64,000 nucleotides of DNA from Agapetus fuscipes. Taxonomy: Eukaryota > Arthropoda > Insecta > Trichoptera > Glossosomatidae. The stretch spans positions 3,782,001-3,846,000 of the forward strand of contig OX637353.1 in the NCBI GenBank assembly GCA_951799405.1. Reading direction: 5' to 3'. Under the pieces are notes generated by a model that was given only the letters and a program-made list of their open reading frames with translations, was not told the origin of the DNA and ran no database searches. This document shows, in pieces, positions 53,939 through 63,936 of this stretch (position 1 is the stretch's first letter; each line of letters opens with the position of its first letter). The translations under genes were made by a program, and so were the position numbers.

Positions 53939-54210
53939 TTGTTCCTTGACTTATAGGTTGGTATGCGGCTGACCACCCATACTGTAAAAAATGGTTCACT
54001 TTGCCAATGTCACCCCTGTTTCAGGGAAGGACGGCAAGAGTTGCAGGGCTTATGTTCATTAGAGATTGGGTTTTTATATTGTAGGTCCACATGCGGCATG
54101 TGTTAGCGCGAAATTATACATGTCTGCTTGTGGGAATGCATTTAATATAAATTTTAAATGATATATATCTTTGCAGCTTAGATAAGATTAGATTAGATTA
54201 GACTTCAACA
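53939..54210 (+). repeat. SINE-A, full length
   Basis: TTCCTTGACTTATAGGTTGG start, complete body, tail TTAGATTAGATTAGA. Best + strand reference copy of the unit. Confidence 0.9.
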
Positions 54211-54420
54211 TAGGCTTCGAAGTTGCCATACATGTCGATTCTTTTTCGGTTGAATTCCGTTGAGTACCTAGTACCTACCTATATTCTTTATTTATTTCAA
54301 AATTATACTTCAACCAGTTATAACATGTATTTTTTAGAAATAATTACGATCGATTAGGTCAACTTTGTATATGAAACCATACTTTTTGTGGCATTTAATT
54401 TTTTAAATATTATTACAATA

Positions 54421-55400
54421 TATAATCTAAGTTGCATAGATGCATTAACATTTATAATTCATATTCAATGCACTTCCCCACGGAGACACGAGTGAGTTCG
54501 CGCTAACAAATGCTGCATGTGTAATTACAAATAAAAAATTCAGCCTCTCATGACCATAAGCGCTGCAACTTTTGCCGAACTTTTCAGAAACAGGGGGAAC
54601 ATTTGTTAAGTGAATCCATTTTTTGCGATATGGGTATTCAGGCTCATACTAACCTATAAGTCAAGGAATTTAATTTGAAAAATCCAAACAACGTTAATCT
54701 TAATTTATAATCTAAAGTTGCACAAAAGAGTTTTGATGATTCAAATATAATGCACACCCACAAGCTGGCAAATGTCATTTCACGCTAACATATAATTGTG
54801 GCGCTTGATGTTTTTAATATTAGAATGTATAATCTAAGTTGCACAGATACAATAACTTTTATAATTCATATGCAATGCATGCCCCCTGGAGACACAAGTG
54901 GGTTCGCGCTTATAAATGCTGCATGTGAACTTACAAATTAAAATTAAGGCCTGTAATGAACATAAGCCCTGCAACTTTTGCCAACATTTTCAAAAACAGG
55001 GGAAACATTTGTCAAGTGAACCATTTTTTGCGATATGGGTATTCAGGCTCATACTAACCTATAAGTCAAGGAATTTGAGTTTAAAAAATCCTTAAATAAC
55101 GATAATCTTAATTTATAATCTAAAGTTGCAAAAAAAGTTATTTGATGATTCAAAGTGAATGCACACCCACAAGCTGGCAAATGTCATATCACGCTAACAT
55201 ATAATTGTAACGCTTGATTTTCTTCATATTAGAATATATAATCTAATTTGCACAGATACAATAACTTTTATAATTCATATTCAATGCAAGCCCCAATGGA
55301 GACACGAGCGAGTTCGCGCTTATAAATACTGCATGTGAACTTACAAATTAAAATTAAGGCCTCTAATGAACATAAGCCCTGCAACTACCTTTTCATAAAC
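54421..55400 (-). repeat. Tandem array of a 408-bp unit built on SINE-A
   Basis: TATAATCTAA starts at 54421, 54828 and 55237. Each unit holds a SINE-A variant (AACATTTGTTAAGTGAA-type), the CCTATAAGTCAAGGAATTT border, and then a second diverged SINE-A tail (AATCTAAAGTTGCA, CACCCACAAGCTGG). About 2.4 units. Confidence 0.85.
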
Positions 55401-55404
55401 AGGG

Positions 55405-55555
55405 CCGTAGGTACCTACTTTGACTTTTGATGACTACTTATGTAGGTACCTACTATGAATTTTGATGACTGCTTATGTAGGTACCTACTTTGACTTTTGA
55501 TGACTACTTATGTAGGTACCTACTATGAATTTTGATGACTGCTTATGTAGGTAAC
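55405..55555. repeat. 35-bp minisatellite with palindromic core
   Basis: GTAGGTACC starts at 55407, 55442, 55477, 55512 and (variant) 55547. Units alternate TTGACTTTTGA and ATGAATTTTGA, giving a 70-bp higher-order period. The core GTAGGTACCTAC is a perfect palindrome. Confidence 0.9.
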
Positions 55556-55924
55556 TTCTTTGTAAAAATTATGGTAAATATGTACCTACCTACCTACTTC
55601 AAATCTTCTCATTAAAATAAGTTGGCGCTATGGCCCTAACGGTCATGTATCTAATCTCGACTAACGTAATTGAAATAAAATAACGATGGTTCAATTTCCT
55701 TCGGGTGTCTTAACCTGTAGCAACATATACCTACTTAATGTCATTGAGTATCTATGAATTAAAATAATTCATTAAAATGAAAAGAATGAATTATTGATTG
55801 ATGATATTTTTTTCACGGGTGACTTTGGTGAGTTTCCAAATTTGCGGAAATGTGCATCTTTTCATACATATATTGAAAATAAATGTCAATGGTTTTGCGA
55901 TGGATTCATTTTTTGCGAATTGCG

Positions 55925-56045
55925 AATGGTTGGCGTAAGGCTGCCCCTTTATTTGTGAAAGTAAATAGATTCCATCTTACTGCATGAGATTCCTCCGGGA
56001 ACAACGCAGTAGTAGTTGCGTTACATGTGCAGCAAATTTGCTTTG
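55925..56045 (+). repeat. SINE-C 3' fragment, old
   Basis: TTGGCGTAAGGCTGCCCC, ATTTGTGAAAGTAAATAGA, and ATGTGCAGCA boxes, strongly diverged. Confidence 0.5.
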
Positions 56046-56687
56046 CGTTTAGGTACAATGTTTCTGAATCACAAAAATGTACCTACCTGCTTTGTTTTTG
56101 GATAGATCGATGTTTCGTAGGTAGGTACATAATGGTGATATGTATTTGAAAGTTACACCCGTTATTGGAAAAGTTTATCCAGCGACTTAAAAATGCGTGC
56201 GCAGTTTGTAATGGTTCACAGACGATTCCCAATAGCTAACTGACTACCTGTTGCTGCCAACTCCGGCAAAGCTGAAAGACTGGAAGCTTTTGTACTGTCA
56301 GTGCTTTGTAAACTTTATAGTGAAACGGTCCTAATGACTAACTTGGTGTATTCATGAAACTTACATCGCGAATACCGCCGATCAAACAAAAACTATTCAA
56401 ATCAATTTCTCTATTATAAAAGCCTTTAAACTATTTTAGGAAGTATCTATTTTAGGAAAATAAATAAATAAAAATGAGCCCTGTTTGTTGATACATGAAA
56501 AATGATTCTTGCTTAATTATTTCCTTAAATAATATTTTTTAAATATGGAAAAATATTTTTAAAAGCAACATTTGTTTTTAAATCAGAGCAAATTAGTTTT
56601 GTCGCAACATACAAATTGATACTAAGATTTTTTTAAATTAGGAATACTTAAAAATAAAAATGTTGCCACGGTAAAAAAATAAATTTA
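56046..56687. other. Unassigned, upstream of the candidate exon
   Basis: No known repeat. It may hold a promoter if the exon at 56688 is real. Contains GTAGGTAGGTACAT words. Confidence 0.35.
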
Positions 56688-56920
56688 ATGGAAGGAACAT
56701 CGAACGATACCAATCAGCTATGGGTGCATTTGAGTGGGTTGGCAGATGGGAACATCTTTGCAATTTACCCCAAGATCTTGGAAGAGATCTTCTTGCAAGA
56801 GGACCAAAGCCGAGAGGAAGATCAGCGACACGAAGGGAATGGCGTCACTTTACCCAGCGACATGGAGTGGAGACTGAAGGCGTACTTCCGATTGGTGGAG
56901 AAGCAAAGGGAAATGGATGG
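56688..56920 (+). CDS. Candidate first coding exon, unknown gene
   Basis: An ATG at 56688 in an A-rich context opens 77 codons, rich in Glu and Asp (LEEIFLQEDQ, REEDQRHEG), then DMEWRLKAYFRLVEKQ. The stretch is followed by GTGAGT at 56921, a strong splice donor, leaving two bases (GG) of a split codon. The exon at 63644 starts with exactly the one base needed, so the two can be joined in phase across a 6.7-kb intron. I recognise no domain. A competing + frame (56720-57028) reads with many Arg and Gly and has no better claim. It is not a known repeat of this window. It could still be a fragment of an unknown element. Confidence 0.38.
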
Positions 56921-56999
56921 GTGAGTGAAAATAACAAATGCACTATGCACATTATATTTTTCAGCTTAATGGCTGGGAGATCTATAATAATAATCTATA

Positions 57000-57236
57000 A
57001 TCTAAGTTGCAAAGATATATTCATTTAAAGCTCTCAGATGTATGCCCACAAACCAACAAGTGTAGTTCGCGCTTACAAATGCTGAATGTGTACTTACAAA
57101 TAAAATCCAAACCTCAAATGAACATAAGCCCCACAACTTTTGCCGACCTTCCCTGAAACAGGGGTGACATTGGCAAAGTGAACCATTTTTTACAGTATGG
57201 GTGGTCAGCCTCATACCAACCTATAAGTCAAGGAAA
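57000..57236 (-). repeat. SINE-A, full length
   Basis: AATCTAAGTTGCAAAGATAT tail to CCTATAAGTCAAGGAAAT. Close to the copy at 12618-12858 and the fragment at 1074 (shared AGTGTAGTTCGCGCTTACAA). Confidence 0.87.
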
Positions 57237-57672
57237 TATAAGTGTTAATAATAATAATATTAGGATGATTTATTTGGTCAGCGCTGTTTTTGTGTGTATC
57301 ACACCTCAAGAGCCATCTGCGAGCTTGGTCGTCGCTGTAGAAAGCGCCAATTCTCAAGCAAAACCCAGTTGTTGTAAGGTTGGATGGACCTTTCAGTGAC
57401 CGGTCTTTAGTAAAGGTTTATGAATTTTTCAACCCAGCGATGAGCACATTCAAATATAAATGGTATATTTTTGTGCTCCGCCGGGATCCGAATCCACAAC
57501 CTTCCATTTACGAGTCCGAAGTGTTGCCACTACGGACTACGGACCGGTCCAAGATGCCAACGACACGCGGTGTACCTGAGCGGTTACCCATCCAAGTATT
57601 GTCCGCGCCCAATGTTGCTTAACTTCGGGGATCTATGGGAACCGGTGCTTTCAACATGGTAACGTCGTTGAC
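57237..57672 (-). repeat. Chimeric SINE: 5S rRNA + tRNA-like head + SINE-B body
   Basis: Minus strand, in order: a 5S-like part (57672-57555) with AAAGCACCGGTTCCC, AAGTTAAGCAACATTGGGCG and TTGGATGGGTAACCGCTC; the tRNA-like head from GGACCGGTCCGTAGTCC with B box GGATTCGGATCCCGGCGG; the SINE-B body; and an AATCATCCTAATATTATTAT tail at 57250. It is the only complete example here. The same 5S-tRNA join occurs at 13349-13590. Confidence 0.85.
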
Positions 57673-57847
57673 AAAGTTGCTCTGTGGTGTTGCTTTTAGG
57701 ACTCATGTCTCATTGCTGGCTGTTTACGGCATTCTTAAATTGCAGTTATTGAATACCTACCTATGGCCAAAAAAACAAAAACTCTACGAACACCCGAATT
57801 TTTGCCCTGAAATCTTAGTATTATTAAATATATGCACATTAATTAAG
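57673..57847. other. No gene seen
   Basis: Short unassigned stretch beside the 5S end of the chimeric SINE. Confidence 0.35.
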
Positions 57848-58053
57848 TCCATTGTATATTAATTAAATAAACAAAGTTTTAATTCACTTTTATAATTTTA
57901 TTTCTGTCTAGCACTTTCACCTACAAGGCATCTTCAGGACAATCAGCCAACAGATAATTGTCCTGAAGATGCCTTGTAGGCGAAAGTGCTAGACAGAAAT
58001 AAAATTATAAAAGTGAATAAAAACTTTGTTTATTTAATTAATATACAATGGAC
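57848..58053. repeat. Palindrome of two arms of about 96 bp
   Basis: The left arm (57848-57943) runs from GTCCATTGTATATTAATTAA to TCTTCAGGACAAT; the right arm (57957-58053) is its near-exact inverse. They enclose 13 bp. Differences are one C/T in the GGYGAAAG word and about 1 to 2 A in a run. Confidence 0.93.
57912..57987. ncRNA. Two mirrored hammerhead-like cores
   Basis: On the + strand CTGAAGA (57963-57969), helix GCCT-TGT-AGGC, GAAA (57982-57985). On the minus strand the same motif lies at 57937-57915. CUGANGA, helix II and GAAA are in the correct order and spacing on both strands. The GTCCTGAAGA 5' side could pair in helix I, but helix III is unclear. Confidence 0.45.
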
Positions 58054-58382
58054 TTTCACTGTGTAAACCACCAAACCCTAAAAAATATGAAATATATGCA
58101 CATTGAAATAGGTATAAGAACGAGAATATTACATTTATTATTTTATGGTATAAACAAATTCATACTTTTTCAAATTAGGGAACCTAAGTACGCACTGAAC
58201 ACTGATAAACAAATGAGAAGAAAATTATCATTTGTTTTTCAGGAAAATAATTAAAACTTCTAATGATGATTTTCATAATTTATTTTTGCATTAAATCTTG
58301 CAATACTAAGTACGGCTACAATTTTTTTATGTTTTACTATTCCTGAATATTAAAAATGCTTTGGTACATACATTTGGTACAT
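58054..58382. other. No gene supported
   Basis: A 68-codon frame (58048-58254) has no recognised motif. AT-rich. Confidence 0.4.
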
Positions 58383-58930
58383 ATTTGACCGGTCTGTAGT
58401 CCAGTGGTTCGGACTCGTAAATGGAAGGTTGTGGGTTCGAATCCCGGCGGATCACAAAAAATATACCATTCATATTTTCAAATTTGTTCTTCGCTGGGTT
58501 AAAAAATTCATAAACCTTTACCAAAGACCGGTCATCAAAACGCACGTTTAATAATAAAGAGCAATAACTCGAAAATTGGGGAAATCGAGATTTAGTAATA
58601 AAACGCAAGAACAATGCCAGAAGAATAGGTAGAATGCGACAGCCGTTCAATTTGGACGAATATGACCGAGATAAAACATCGGCCGCCTTTTTCATCCCAT
58701 ACAAGTTGTACTGGCTGTCTGAACTTCAAACGTGATTTCCCAACATTCATGTTTTTTGAGTTATTGCTCTTTATTATTAAACGTGCGAAAAGGTCCATCC
58801 AGCCTTACAGGAACTGGGTCTTGCTTGATAATTGGCGCATTCTACATCGACGAACAAGCTCGCAGAGGACTCTTGAGGTGTGATACACACAAAAACAGCG
58901 CTCACCAAATAAATCAGCCTAATTTTTTTT
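58383..58930 (+). repeat. SINE-B, full length, split by a MITE
   Basis: Head GACCGGTCTGTAGTCCAGTG, B box GTGGGTTCGAATCCCGG, and body to GACCGGTCATCAAAA (58540). It resumes at AAAAGGTCCATCCAGCC (58788) and ends at ATAAATCAGCCTAATTTT. There is no 5S part. Confidence 0.88.
58541..58787. mobile_element. 247-bp MITE inside SINE-B
   Basis: Ends CGCACGTTTAATAATAAAGA and TCTTTATTATTAAACGTGCG are perfect inverse copies, extending to about 33 bp. AAAA occurs on both sides and only once in intact SINE-B at this site. The interior has a short coding-like patch (NLDEYDRDKTS in the + frame) that may be a relic of a larger element. The superfamily is unknown. Confidence 0.9.
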
Positions 58931-59780
58931 GAATACCATAAACAGTTCGGTCTAAATTTTTTTGGAGTGAAAAATATTTTTTTAATGGGATTCCTAAAAA
59001 CAAATACTTCGTATCATTTTTCCCCACATTAAATTATCTACGTGAAGTTTTTGGTCAGACACCCAATAGAGTCTGCACAAATGAAATAGAAAAACAATCG
59101 GGACATCACATGCCTGGGTTGCTAGGGAAAAGGCTATGATATTTTGTTATTGGTTACAAAGAACACTTTGACCTGTGACGTTTGCCATCCAAATAAACGG
59201 AACACATTCGGAACATTTGTTCGAAGTCATTTGAGAGAAAAAAGCAGGTATTTTAATAGATACCTACCTACATTTTCTATTCACATTTGTACCTACATTT
59301 TCATCTGTAAATATTTCTTTTGGACGATTAGTACTAATAAAAATGTTTTCCCCACAATAGGCAAACTAGAAAACTTTTAACAATAATAATTTACCTGAAA
59401 GTTTCTTACCCACCGGCGCGGCGCGGCGTTGTTGAAAAGTTATTTTAGTGATAAATTACCCACTATTCCCATTCAAAATTAGAATTTAGTAGAGATAATT
59501 AGAGAAGCAGGTCTATATTTATTGCAAAAGGCGTGCATAAGTTTTTAAATTTAAATTTTCAATACATTATTTTTGTTAATTTTTTAAATATATATATTTT
59601 AAATATTTTAAATATATAGTAAATTTCCTACTCTTCACTTAACTATTTGTTTTTGTCCATATTGTTCTTAGTATACATTTTGATAAATTCACAAAGCTAT
59701 TCTTTATAATTTTTTATATTTCTCCTAATTCTACTGTGTGTATAATATTCATTTTGCTTTATATGGTCTCCCATTATTTT
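58931..59780. other. Unassigned; weak Cys-His frame
   Basis: The frame at 59144-59380 has LTCDVCHPNKR and FVRSHLREK, which recalls a C2H2 finger, but spacing and length do not fit well. No other feature. Confidence 0.35.
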
Positions 59781-59797
59781 AAGATTTCAGTTTCCAA

Positions 59798-59826
59798 GTT
59801 GGCCAAGAGGCCGAAACCGGTCACAA
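59798..59826 (+). ncRNA. Weak hammerhead-like relic
   Basis: GGCC-AAGA-GGCC followed by GAAACCGG is a clean helix II plus GAAA, but the CUGANGA box upstream is degraded (CAAGTT). It may be a decayed version of the motifs at 3077, 57963 and 62933. Confidence 0.2.
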
Positions 59827-60024
59827 CTCGTTATTTTTGTTTGTAACAAAATAAAAATAAATAAAGTAGAACTAAACAAAGTTTGTTATCAGTTTTAATA
59901 ATTAAAATGGAGTTCTACAATGTTTCCGCTAAAACTTTTCATAAATATTTTTCTCTTATTTTTTCTTATTGTTCTCAGTTTAACTTCTATGGAACTTAGT
60001 GCATTTTTAATAATCAACCATCCT

Positions 60025-60154
60025 GAAGCCCGTTTCACACACAACGCATTCTGCCCGCTTTGTCTATGGATTACAAGACAAATCATGTGAAAGCTCAGAT
60101 ATAAAAAAAAACCATAGATAAAACGTGCAGAATGCGTTGGGTGTAAAATGGGCC
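60025..60154. mobile_element. Short MITE-like inverted repeat
   Basis: Arms of about 43 bp: GCCCGTTTCACACACAACGC and the inverse of GGCCCATTTTACACCCAACG, each continuing through GCATTCTGC to TCTATGG. Total about 130 bp. No duplication seen. Confidence 0.7.
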
Positions 60155-61795
60155 GTACACTAATTTACAGGCGTGTGTATAGGATATAGGCAAACATATT
60201 TCAAAATAAATATTTTCTCCCATTCATTTATAATAAATCATTTGAAATTGACTGAAGTTCTAATAATGGCTCCAACCGAACTTATTTTTTGAATTTTAAA
60301 GCTCAATATTAAGCTCAAATGTGTTTGAACATATAAGTATTGCCTATACGTTAGTTATTAGGCGAGTATGGGATGCACGCCCCTGCTTATTTATAACTTG
60401 GAGTCCTTTAGCTATGTCTCTGCTAAGCTTTGTTTTCTTCATGAGATTCTATGTATGTAGAGTCGAGATGTTTTTAGCATGCGTGCGGAGATCTCATGAC
60501 TGGCGGGAATTTGACAAACAGTTTAATATTCTCGCCGTAAAGTTTACGGCAAGTTTTTCTTTGTTTTGCCGGCGCGGCAGTTGATCCAGCCCTCGTTTTA
60601 TATATTTTTAGCAGATTTGAAGTGGCCGCAGCGCACGCACGATGTGAAACTAAGCTTCATCATTTACACGCACTGCACCGCAAGAATAAAGCATTACGTT
60701 TACACTCTAACATAGCGTTTTACCAAAACTGCATCAAAACTAATACGCTCTATATAGACGCTATCAAAGCCTACATACTTTTTTTTTGTAAACGCCTTGG
60801 ATGAGTTTACCTATACGTGAAGGTTTACTTTAGGGTAGGTATGTAGGTACTGTGTCTAACTTAAGACCCATTATTCAAAATCCAGATAAAGATTTAGGTA
60901 GCTATCGGAAAGCCATGTTCAGAAGTTATTTTTTCAACAGATGCGACTTCACACCGATCATAAAGAATGCGTGAATCCCCTTCGATTGCGGAAATAGAAA
61001 TGTCATTCCCTGCACTGAAGAGGTACACCGTCGAAAACAATGCGAAAGCGTCGTTCGAGATGGAGATATAGCCTATGAAGCTCTGTCTTGCCGCAGGGAT
61101 ATAGAGAGCTCTTTATGGGCACTCTTAATGTTAGAAAATTGGGTCAAGAATAAATTTGCAAAACAATGTACTTTTTAGAAGGTATAGACCAAAAACAAAA
61201 AAATACTGCGAAAAATTCGAGGTTTCCGATACCCTGTAGTTACCCAAGTCCTTCGAAGCTGCAAACTTGGTTTACACTACAGTACCCCGAATATACAGCA
61301 ATGCGTAAACTCGCCTCGGTTGCGTAAATCGAAAAAAGTATGAAAACTAAATAACTCTAGACGTGCCGTCGCACATTCTATACAATTTTTATTTACTCAA
61401 TCGAGAATCATTTACGCAATGTTTTATACTCAGTGTAATGGTATCTATCCTGCAGAAACATACCAAACATTCAGAACAGTTAAATTATTTTCAACGTGAT
61501 GTTTCTGGTGACTGGCCTATTTTTCACACCATTGTGTTGAAAAATCTGAGGATCATAAAATAATACGACGATTAATGTAGCTACGAGTATATTTGTGGTA
61601 CATTGTTGAACCAGTCTAACATCTCGTGCAGATAATTGGAAGGTTCACCTAAAACAACGGTGGTATACTTCTACGTAAGATGTGGCTTATACTCGCGTAT
61701 ACATCACCCCTGACCTCTCTTTTGATGGGTCTTGAACGCAGTTGTACTGAAAATGTTAATCAATAAAAATAATATTGTGCTTACATTTTTTTTTT
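60155..61795. other. Mostly unique sequence, no gene resolved
   Basis: Frames of 60-87 codons occur (60321-60584, 60622-60804, 61363-61563) without recognised motifs or splice support. There is a GC-richer patch at 60480-60680. If the exons at 56688 and 63644 belong together, this is intron. Confidence 0.4.
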
Positions 61796-61799
61796 TTAA

Positions 61800-62165
61800 A
61801 TAAATTCGGTTATACCGAAGAAACAACAATATGGGTGTACCATAGGATGCCACGTATTCCTTGGATGGAGATGTTCAGCAATACAAGCGGTCTTTACAGA
61901 GGCTTAATTCATAGGGAGTTGCTGATTAAAGTCAAAGCCTGGAAGGTGTCTTACTTACCTACATACTAAGAGGACATAAGTACGCATTGCTGCAACTGAT
62001 TCAAGTAGGAAACTAGAAGGTCGATGAGTTGTTGGAAGGCGAAGAGTTTCTTAGCTGAAGAGCGTCCAGGACTGTGGAGGAACAGTTCAGAGCTGCCCGG
62101 GACCCATAGATCTTCGCTCAAGAAATAATCAACGTCGGGAGGACCTGACAAGACGCAAAAAGAAG
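61800..62165 (+). pseudogene. Decayed LINE ORF2 C-terminus
   Basis: Pieces in shifting frames: VYHRMPRIPWMEM, ELLIKVKAWKVSYL, then ETRRSMSCWKAKSFL and SSELPGTHRSSLKK. The order resembles the end of LINE proteins of the type Y-RRM-x-IPW ... G-R-R-S-x-GR-x-xSWL ... ELFRAA-x-R. Several stops make it an old relic. Confidence 0.6.
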
Positions 62166-62169
62166 ATTT

Positions 62170-62900
62170 GCACTAAATTATACTTGGAGCTTCCACTAGA
62201 ATGAGTAATTACGTAAAAAGCTTGACATACTAAGAATGTATTTCTTTAAATTGTAAAATTTACGAAAACTTATTCAAAACTACGCTCAGTTTTCGTGGTT
62301 TCGATGTTGTTAATTTTAGTGTAAATGTTAATTGTAAAATAAATTGAATAAGTTTATTTAATTTTATTCTGAATATTATTGCGTGAGACGAAGTCATCGC
62401 AGTGAGAAAATTTCCATTTATTGAAATAATTGTTGCTAATAAAGATTAGGAATTTTGAATCAAGAATTTATAATCTTATAATTTGTTGATTCCTTTAGTG
62501 TATTTGGGAATGTAAATTAAAATGGGAAAATACCGTTACGCAATAAAATTAAATTTACTGTAAGGTAATTTAAAGTAATTTAAAGTTTGTTCAATTTAAA
62601 TTAATTTAATTTAATTTTAAATTTAAGGTAATTTAAAGTAATTTAAGGTAAATTTAAAGTAATCAACTATCTAATAAATAATTATTCCTCAGTGTTTTTA
62701 AAAAAGATGTCAATGTAGTCTGGGAAATAATATGGCGTTACCCGACAGGTTGATAACCAAAAAAAAACTGTATTTTGTTTTTCCTTGCTAAGCATAGTTG
62801 CTAATCGCTCATTGTTGTCATCTTGCAAATGAATAACAATTTCAATTATAAGAATGAAAAAAACGGATTTTTACTGACCATGAAAAAGAGAAGAACGATT
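62170..62900. other. No gene; AATTTAAAGTAATTTAAGG repeat patch
   Basis: 62555-62665 is a low-complexity repeat of TAATTTAAAG/TAATTTAAGG words. The rest is AT-rich and featureless. Confidence 0.5.
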
Positions 62901-62907
62901 TTCTCTA

Positions 62908-62942
62908 CGTTTCGTCGGAGTCATATCCGACGTCCTCAGGAG
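62908..62942 (-). ncRNA. Hammerhead-like core
   Basis: Minus strand: CTGAGGA (62939-62933), a 6-bp perfect helix GTCGGA/TCCGAC with loop TATGAC, then GAAACG (62913-62908). This is the best helix II of the three loci. Beyond it on the + strand the sequence TCCTTTATAAGGAGGAACC recalls flanks of Penelope-like elements. Confidence 0.5.
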
Positions 62943-63449
62943 ACGTGTGTCCTTTATAAGGAGGAACCACGAACTGTTGACTTGTTGTTGTAAGATCGAG
63001 GCCGAAGGTTGTAGGTATTTTTTGTAACCTTCGGAGATACATCCATAGATGTCGCTATAGCTCCAGTAGTACAGAAGGATGATATTATGTCTTCTTGTGA
63101 AATCGTCCGATTAATGAAAGGGTGGATCATTGAAGTTAGTAGGTACTGGCTAATTTCAATTAGTTCATATCAACGCTGCGTAATATTGGAGATTTGTCTT
63201 CGTTAAAAAAGAGCAATTTTGTATCTTTGGAGTAATGAATGCTAAGACTTGAATGCGAGGGTCTAAAACGACTGGGTCAGAAATGAGTGCAATAAAGACG
63301 AAAACCAGAGAGTGAAAATACAAAAAGGTATTTTTTTTTTTCAAATAGACGAAAAACTTCAATGATACTCTTTTTCAATAATTTGAAGCGTAAAAAAAGA
63401 AGACCGAGGACAGAATGAGTTTTTCAAATAAGTGAGTTTACCTACAGCT
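62943..63449. other. Unassigned; short hairpin at about 63001-63035
   Basis: CCGAAGGTT and AACCTTCGG are 9-bp inverted arms. It may belong to the same element as the ribozyme-like motif. No coding frame. Confidence 0.4.
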
Positions 63450-63600
63450 GGAATCTGCAGAATGAGAAAAAAAGAAGAGCATGTATGAAGAGAGTGATAA
63501 ATTTAATGTCGAGATGTGAGAAGTGTGTAAGGACAGATCAAAGTGGAGACACATCTGTGCATTGCGACAGTTACTGGCTCATCCTAGTGGAATAAAGGCT
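63450..63600 (+). pseudogene. LINE-A ORF2 C-terminal remnant
   Basis: The + frame reads KRRACMKRV, matching KRRACMKKV of LINE-A at 4880-4910, followed by broken sequence (CEKCVRTDQSG...). It stops close to the acceptor of the exon at 63644. Confidence 0.55.
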
Positions 63601-63643
63601 GAATACAAGTGCCCAGTTCATTACAGCTAATTGTTTGTTCCAG

Positions 63644-63936
63644 CGCAACAGCGGAGACTCCAGCTGAAGAGTTGCTGCGCGCGCCTCGCCGCTGGTCGCG
63701 CTCAGACAGCGGCTGTGACCCGTGGACCGCTCTGGCTGCTGCGGCCAGTGCTCTGGGTGGGGGCGGAGCCAGGGACAGTAGACCTCCTCCAAGAACAAGG
63801 CACAAAGGACCACCCTGGGGACCTGCAGACCTGGCAAAGGCCGCCAGGTTGCTGGAAAGGCCACCGCTGCTCGTGGCCTTTGTGGACGACCAAGAGATGC
63901 GTAGAGTCTACTCGCTCATCTACGATGTCTTCAGAT
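63644..63936 (+). CDS. Probable internal coding exon, unknown gene
   Basis: Acceptor TTGTTTGTTCCAG ends at 63643 and donor GTAAGT starts at 63937. The favoured frame (first codon 63645, last base of the exon starts a new codon) is open throughout and encodes an Ala/Arg/Pro-rich stretch (ALAAAASALGGGGARD, DLAKAARLLERPP) and then the well-formed LLVAFVDDQEMRRVYSLIYD. The exon is GC-rich, in sharp contrast to its flanks, a normal sign of coding DNA here. The phase matches the exon ending at 56920. Another frame (63631-63972) is open too but has a less protein-like composition. No domain is recognised. The gene continues beyond the window. Confidence 0.55.

Noticed and set aside
59144..59380. C2H2 zinc-finger exon
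   Set aside because: One Cys pair and a distant single His do not meet C2H2 spacing.
63571..63893. Minus-strand and third-frame ORFs over the GC-rich exon
   Set aside because: GC-rich exons keep several frames open; only one frame fits both splice sites and the upstream exon phase.
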